DNA of 64,000 nt, from assembly GCA_965202675.1 (NCBI GenBank), contig OZ241842.1, positions 2,944,439 to 3,008,438 of the forward strand, read 5' to 3'. A program made the translations under genes and the position numbers. The stretch's first letter is position 1. Each line of letters starts with the position of its first letter. This stretch comes from CATQHD01 sp965202675. Lineage in GTDB: Bacteria; Actinomycetota; Acidimicrobiia; Spongiisociales; Spongiisociaceae. The notes beneath the pieces are model-generated. The model searched no databases and was not told the origin of the DNA. It saw only the letters and a list, made by a program, of their open reading frames with translations. Below are positions 59,562 through 64,000 of this stretch, in pieces.

Positions 59562-62147
59562 TTAACGCGCCCTGATCGAGGAGAGAGCCCGAGCGAAGAA
59601 GGATGCCATCTGGGCTCGGGTAACGGGTCGGTCGGGGCAGAACCGCAGCGGCGAGGTCGAGCATCCGGCGGTGATTCCGGCTGTTCGCAGCGCTTCGGCG
59701 GCTCGGGTTGCGGTGTCTGGTTGGCCGGTCATGTCCGCGAAGATGTCTTGGGCGGCGGCAGGGGGGATGATGTGGTCGAAGGCGGCGGTTATCATTTCGG
59801 CCATGTCGGCTCTGGTTACTGTTCCGCCGGGGTTGAATTGCCCTTCCGGCGCCTGCATGATGCCTGCGGCTACCGCCCATTGTGCGTAGCGGCGGTGCCT
59901 GGAGTCTTCTTCTACATCGTTGAGGGTTGGTGCGTCAGTTGCGGCTGGTTCGGCGCCCGACCTGTGTGTTGCGGCCCGGTGCAGGAAGGCGGCCATCTGT
60001 TGGCGGGTGATGGAGTCCTCGGGGCAGTAGCGGTTGTTGCCGCATCCTTGGGTTATTCCCCAGTCGGCGATGGTTTCGATGTTGGGTTCGTGGGTGGTGT
60101 CGTCGTCATCGCAGAATCTGCCTTTGTATGCGGTGCATTCCTGGGGGGGCGGGTTCGGTTCTGGCGGGGCGGTCGCCGGGGTCGGCAACAGTGTGCTGTC
60201 ATCCACCCAGATTGTGAACCGGTTGTCTCGGCGTTCTCGTATTTCTATGCGGATTCCGCCCAGCTCGAAGGAGTCGCCGGCTTGGTAGACGTGGGCGGTG
60301 GAGCTGCTGTTCCCTTGAGGGGGAGGGGGTGTCGGCTGGGTTCGGCGGCTGGCGCCGAGGCACACCCCCGGCCGGTTGTGTTCGCAGGCTGATGGGCGTT
60401 GGTCGATGCGGTATGCTTCTACTCCTTCTTTGGGTATGCCACGGTCGTAGTCCTCGGCTGTTCTTACTCCCAGTGTGTAGAAGAGGCCTGGGCCGCGGCT
60501 GGTGGGTATGATCAGCATCTGGTTTCCGTCTTCGTCTATCGGGCTCAGTTGGTAGACGGCGGCCGGACCTTGGTGTATGACTGCATCTTCGGGGTCGATC
60601 CATCCTGCTGCGTAACGGTTGACCGCAATGGTTCCTATGACGGGAGTCCCTGTACCGCCGCTGCTCATTATGTCCATGGGGTTGTCCCCTTCGTCTGCGC
60701 CGGTTGCTCCTGAACCTTCTGAGGAGTCCGTAGGTTCGTTGAGGCCTCCGTAGGAATGAGGAAACCCGAGAACATGACCCATTTCATGCGCCACCGTTGT
60801 AAGTACAGGCTCGGGAAAGTTGTCTGTTGACCTGACAGAGGAGCCTTGCACCATGACGATATTCCCACTTCCGAGACCGCTCGCTCCTTCTTCGTCGGTG
60901 ACTATTATAAAGGTTCTTTGTTCATTTCCTTCTGAAGGAAATTTTTCCTGTAATTTGCTACTGCAATCAGAGAATAATTCAAAATTGTTGCCGGTTTCCT
61001 GTGCATCTTTGCCTTGGATGCTGTTGCCTGCGGTGAATTCGGGGATATATTTGCCGTTTGACAGCCAACGGAAATACGGTGTGAGTTCTCTATTCAACCG
61101 ACTAGTAATTCTCAGCATATTTAGATTAAGAGAACCATTGACTTCGCATTGATGTACGCTCCATTTTCTGGTACCAAGAGTATCAATAGTTGCGTGTTCA
61201 GGTATGGCGATAAGGCCTAGACCTTCATCAAAACTGAATGGAAAGAGATCTCGGATCATTTCAGGCAAATCATCTATACCCGATAATTCAAAGTTGTTGG
61301 GTAATAGACTCAAGCGCCCAAGGTTGGTAAGCCGGCTGAGTTCGGACGGTATGGCGCCGGTAAGTTGGTTGTCAGCCATAGCGAGTTCGCGTAGGCCGGC
61401 CAGTCGGCCGAGTTCGGACGGTATGGAGCCCGTCAGCTGGTTGCTGTTCAACCGAAGATGTACTAGGTCGGTTAATTGGCCCAGCTCGGTGGGTATGGGG
61501 CCGGTCAGCTGGTTGTTGTGCAGGTCGAGTGATCTGAGGTTGGTGAGTCGGCCGAGTTCGGTGGGTATGGATCCGGCCAGCTGGTTGCCGTTCAGATCCA
61601 GCCATTCCAGGTTGGTGAGTCGGCCGAGTTCGGTGGGTATGGGGCCGGTCAGTTGGTTGCCGTTCAGATTCAACGATTCAAGGTTGGTGAGTCGGCTGAG
61701 TTCGGTGGGTATGGGGCCGGTCAGTTGGTTGCCGTTCAGATCCAGCCATTTCAGGTTGGTGAGTCGGCCGAGTTGAGGAGGTATCGCGCCGCCGATTCCC
61801 CTGCGGGCGAGCAAGATGCTGTCCACTCGTCGATCATGGATATGAATGCCGTTCCAAGCGGTGATCCGGGCGGCGTCTCCGTAGCCCCAGGTCAGGAGCG
61901 GATGGCCGGAGGGCAGGCCGGCGTTGTCGGAGCGGCTGGTCCAGTGGTTGCGGACGCCGACCAGGGCAAGGCAGTCGGATACCAGGCCGGGGTCGGCGGC
62001 GGGATCGGCGACGAAGGTTCCGTTGGAGCAGTCGTCGGGGTTCAGGTCCGAGACGGCCGGGCCGTCCTGCGCTCCGGCGGCTAGGGCCAAGGCCGTGAGC
62101 AGTCCGGCGGCCGTGACAAGTGCATACCGAGTGCAGGGTTTCAACAA
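59562..62147 (-). CDS. Secreted metalloprotease with plant-type leucine-rich repeats and SLH-like C-terminus
   Basis: 861 residues. The signal peptide ends LALAAGAQD. About eight leucine-rich repeats of the plant-specific type follow (consensus LGRLTNLxxLDLNxNQLTGP). A zinc protease domain has HEMGHVLGFPH (metzincin-like HExxHxxGxxH) and MDIMSSGG as Met-turn. Three SLH-like repeats end the protein (QGCGNNRYC, FNPGGTVTRADMA, AGCSTSPLRFC). The LRR part probably binds a partner, and the protease domain cuts proteins outside the cell. An insertion between LRR and protease is AT-richer. It faces the Calx-beta gene, and the two share the anchor domain. Confidence 0.85.
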   Translation of the reverse strand: MLKPCTRYALVTAAGLLTALALAAGAQDGPAVSDLNPDDCSNGTFVADPAADPGLVSDCLALVGVRNHWTSRSDNAGLPSGHPLLTWGYGDAARITAWNGIHIHDRRVDSILLARRGIGGAIPPQLGRLTNLKWLDLNGNQLTGPIPTELSRLTNLESLNLNGNQLTGPIPTELGRLTNLEWLDLNGNQLAGSIPTELGRLTNLRSLDLHNNQLTGPIPTELGQLTDLVHLRLNSNQLTGSIPSELGRLAGLRELAMADNQLTGAIPSELSRLTNLGRLSLLPNNFELSGIDDLPEMIRDLFPFSFDEGLGLIAIPEHATIDTLGTRKWSVHQCEVNGSLNLNMLRITSRLNRELTPYFRWLSNGKYIPEFTAGNSIQGKDAQETGNNFELFSDCSSKLQEKFPSEGNEQRTFIIVTDEEGASGLGSGNIVMVQGSSVRSTDNFPEPVLTTVAHEMGHVLGFPHSYGGLNEPTDSSEGSGATGADEGDNPMDIMSSGGTGTPVIGTIAVNRYAAGWIDPEDAVIHQGPAAVYQLSPIDEDGNQMLIIPTSRGPGLFYTLGVRTAEDYDRGIPKEGVEAYRIDQRPSACEHNRPGVCLGASRRTQPTPPPPQGNSSSTAHVYQAGDSFELGGIRIEIRERRDNRFTIWVDDSTLLPTPATAPPEPNPPPQECTAYKGRFCDDDDTTHEPNIETIADWGITQGCGNNRYCPEDSITRQQMAAFLHRAATHRSGAEPAATDAPTLNDVEEDSRHRRYAQWAVAAGIMQAPEGQFNPGGTVTRADMAEMITAAFDHIIPPAAAQDIFADMTGQPDTATRAAEALRTAGITAGCSTSPLRFCPDRPVTRAQMASFFARALSSIRAR

Positions 62148-62280
62148 CGTCGTCAGGACCTTTCAGCTGTTTGCCCAGACTACAGGTGCGGTTGCCTTTG
62201 GCGCGGAGAGTAGCAGGGCAACTGATATTCGGGGATGTTGTTGCCCATTGCACTTGACGTGCGTCTATTCATCGCTGTCG

Positions 62281-63807
62281 TCAACTGTTGGAAATGGTAG
62301 TACCTCCGTTGTCGGGTGGTTGGGTGGTTCCGGTCGGTGTGGGTATCGTGTCTCTTGCCTGGGGTTGGGTGGTGCCGGTATCGTCTGGCGGTTGGGTGTT
62401 GCCGGTGGATGATGTTGTAGTGTCTTCGTCGGTTTGGGGTTGGGCGGGTTCTGTGGCGGGAGGGTTGGGGGGTTCGTTTTCGCTGTCTATCGGTTGGGTG
62501 GTTCCTGTTGGAGTTGTGTCCTCTACTTCCGGTTGGGTGGTAACAGTGGATGTGGTGGTTTCTACTGCGGGCGGCTCGGCGGCGCTGGTTGTGGTGGTGG
62601 CGTCGTCGGTGGGAGGGGGTGAGATTTCATCGCCGGGGGCGGGTATAGTTGAGGTCGGTTGATTTTCATCGGTTCGGGTGGGATCTTGTTCGGGGTCGTC
62701 AGCGCCGGGGGCGGGGGGCGGCAGGAGGGTGGCGTCGTCGCCTTCGTAGACTGCTCCTACGGCTCCGTAGAAATCCTTCAATTTGTTGGCGTCGGAGACG
62801 AGCAGTGGCAGGGATTGGTCTAGGCCGATGCGTCCTCCGGTTAGGGTTGCCCTGCTTTCCATCGCTTCTTTGAGGTCTGTTATTACTTCATTGAGAGGCC
62901 GGTTCAGTTGTTGGTGGTGTTCTGGGGTTAGGGCCAGATCAATCGCACCTGATACAGCTCTGAGGTCTTCTCCTTCTCGTGTGATGAACCACATAGAATA
63001 ATAAAACCCTTGCGGTCTCCATGTTTCGATAGAAAGGGTTGAGGGCATACCGAGCATGATAATAAGCTCGCTTCCTTCATACAGCGATGCCCATTCAGGA
63101 TCGGGGAGATCAAAGGTTTCTTTCATCCATTGCTCGTCTATGGTTTCCCGCTCGTCCGGGTCTAACAGACTTACGGTACCGCCGGATATCAACATGGTCA
63201 GTATTGACGGTCCTTCCCCTAATATGTATTCATTGATCCTGAAATCTGTAAAACAGTAATAATGAAACAGACGTGGACTCATCCAATCTTCGGCTTCAAA
63301 GTCAGCGTTTCGTATCGGATAGAGTCCATCGCATCGGGTGGTGCTCGGCAGGCCCGTGGCTCTGACAAGCAAATGCGGTGCCAATACAGGAGACAGGTCG
63401 TGGACCATTTCCGATATAGTAGGCAAAACATCGGGCAACATTCCCCTGCTGGCGCCCGAACTAGAGCCCGTACGAGATAATAATTCCGATTCACAAGGAT
63501 CCGAGCTGCCTTGAACAATTGGTGTACAGGGTGGATGGATATCCTGTAAATACGACACCGAGGGCCGCGCCATTGCAACCGGTATACCATCCGATTCGGA
63601 CACTACAATAGTGGTGCTTGCCATAGAGGAAGGCAACGGCGGCTTCTCCACTGTCGACTTCGGCGCTTCTTCTAACGGTTGTGTCGGTGGAGCCTCAGTT
63701 CCCTCCGCCGCTCTGACCGGCGGATCACGCCCCTCTCCGTCGCACGACCACACAAACACCAATAATGCCAGAACAAATATAGTTGAGGAATATCTCGCTT
63801 GCCTCAT
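62281..63807 (-). CDS. Probable lipoprotein with Thr/Pro-rich C-terminal tail
   Basis: The N-terminus MRQARYSSTIFVLALLVFVWSC looks like a lipoprotein signal, although Trp in the lipobox is unusual. A globular region of about 330 residues follows, with DGLYPIRNADFEAEDWM, YCFTDFRINEYILGEGPS and LYEGSELIIMLGM, matching no family I know. The last 140 residues are low-complexity (repeats of GTTQPPD and TTTS types) as in wall-spanning or glycosylated stalks. The middle part is AT-richer than the flanks. Confidence 0.7.
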   Translation of the reverse strand: MRQARYSSTIFVLALLVFVWSCDGEGRDPPVRAAEGTEAPPTQPLEEAPKSTVEKPPLPSSMASTTIVVSESDGIPVAMARPSVSYLQDIHPPCTPIVQGSSDPCESELLSRTGSSSGASRGMLPDVLPTISEMVHDLSPVLAPHLLVRATGLPSTTRCDGLYPIRNADFEAEDWMSPRLFHYYCFTDFRINEYILGEGPSILTMLISGGTVSLLDPDERETIDEQWMKETFDLPDPEWASLYEGSELIIMLGMPSTLSIETWRPQGFYYSMWFITREGEDLRAVSGAIDLALTPEHHQQLNRPLNEVITDLKEAMESRATLTGGRIGLDQSLPLLVSDANKLKDFYGAVGAVYEGDDATLLPPPAPGADDPEQDPTRTDENQPTSTIPAPGDEISPPPTDDATTTTSAAEPPAVETTTSTVTTQPEVEDTTPTGTTQPIDSENEPPNPPATEPAQPQTDEDTTTSSTGNTQPPDDTGTTQPQARDTIPTPTGTTQPPDNGGTTISNS

Positions 63808-64000
63808 CTCTCTTCCTCCTTATTCCAGCAGGGTGTAATCAGTCGGTCCCGTACCGTTTCCCAAGTAACAAGGGCATCCTACAAGGATGGCATACCCACC
63901 CAAGGCGGTTATGCCCGGTACCGGCGGGAATGGTCAGATCGATGTGCTATGTTGTGTTCCGGTGGACATTGACCGGGTGCCGCCGATGTCGATGCGGTTG

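Noticed and set aside
61320..61790. Regular repeat of about 72 bases that could suggest a CRISPR array
   Set aside because: The repeats are coding leucine-rich repeats; there are no unique spacers between identical short repeats and no cas genes.
63962..64000. GTG followed by 13 open codons at the right edge
   Set aside because: Too short to judge; it may be the start of a gene that continues outside the window, but no ribosome site or motif supports it.

Overview
The window looks like chromosomal DNA of a GC-rich actinobacterium, most probably an Acidimicrobiia-type lineage. The reasons are the very high GC content, many GTG/TTG starts, an F420-type luciferase-like oxidoreductase, an actinobacterial acyl-CoA carboxylase pair, and three surface proteins ending in the Cys-containing SLH-like repeats common in that class. 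No rRNA or tRNA gene was recognised, so the placement is an inference.

Region by region. 1-9.9 kb holds surface-polysaccharide and envelope genes (two GT2 glycosyltransferases, a SpoIID-domain protein with SLH-like repeats, a polyprenyl glycosylphosphotransferase) plus leucyl aminopeptidase. 9.9-10.6 kb is debris: an ISL3-type transposase tail and a dispersed repeat (family A). 10.7-15.6 kb carries a leftward set (KDG-type sugar kinase, rhodanese-ThiF fusion, sirtuin) and a rightward membrane protein with two small unknowns. 15.7-30.2 kb is a defence and accessory island: a broken HAD gene, an Mrr-type endonuclease, an RloC-like ATPase with a HEPN-like partner, a DUF1828 pair, a PspC-domain protein, and a split type ISP restriction-modification system. 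30.2-33.6 kb is an IS110-type element carrying a nested IS1380-type element. 34-51 kb is mostly housekeeping: a PASTA penicillin-binding protein, methylmalonyl-CoA mutase, propionyl/acetyl-CoA carboxylase with biotin ligase, an LCP protein, UDP-sugar dehydrogenase and epimerase. Two copies of a 0.56-kb repeat (family B) lie among them. 51.4-63.8 kb encodes a giant Calx-beta surface protein, a plant-type LRR metalloprotease and a Thr/Pro-rich probable lipoprotein, with the third family B copy between the first two.

The outstanding feature is the 3' end of the type ISP gene (28981-29835). The target-recognition part has been cut off and is encoded just upstream (24152-24853). The free 3' end of the nuclease-helicase-methylase gene runs into three poly-G tracts (12, 11 and 11 G) and seven paralogous modules of about 40 codons, laid out in different frames. 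Tracts 1 and 2 each lead in two frames to a module and in the third frame, without a stop, to the next tract. Tract 3 leads to a module in all three frames. Slippage would therefore let the gene choose among seven C-terminal tails. A further 11-G tract inside the helicase coding sequence would act as an on/off switch. The Calx-beta gene shows a related device: its well-placed start and signal peptide are out of frame with the body because of a 10-G tract, and one more G joins them.

Family A and B repeats each contain a sigma70-like promoter with a fixed 17-bp spacer, followed by a GC-rich stretch ending in a hairpin/T-run. They look like mobile or multicopy small-RNA units rather than protein genes.
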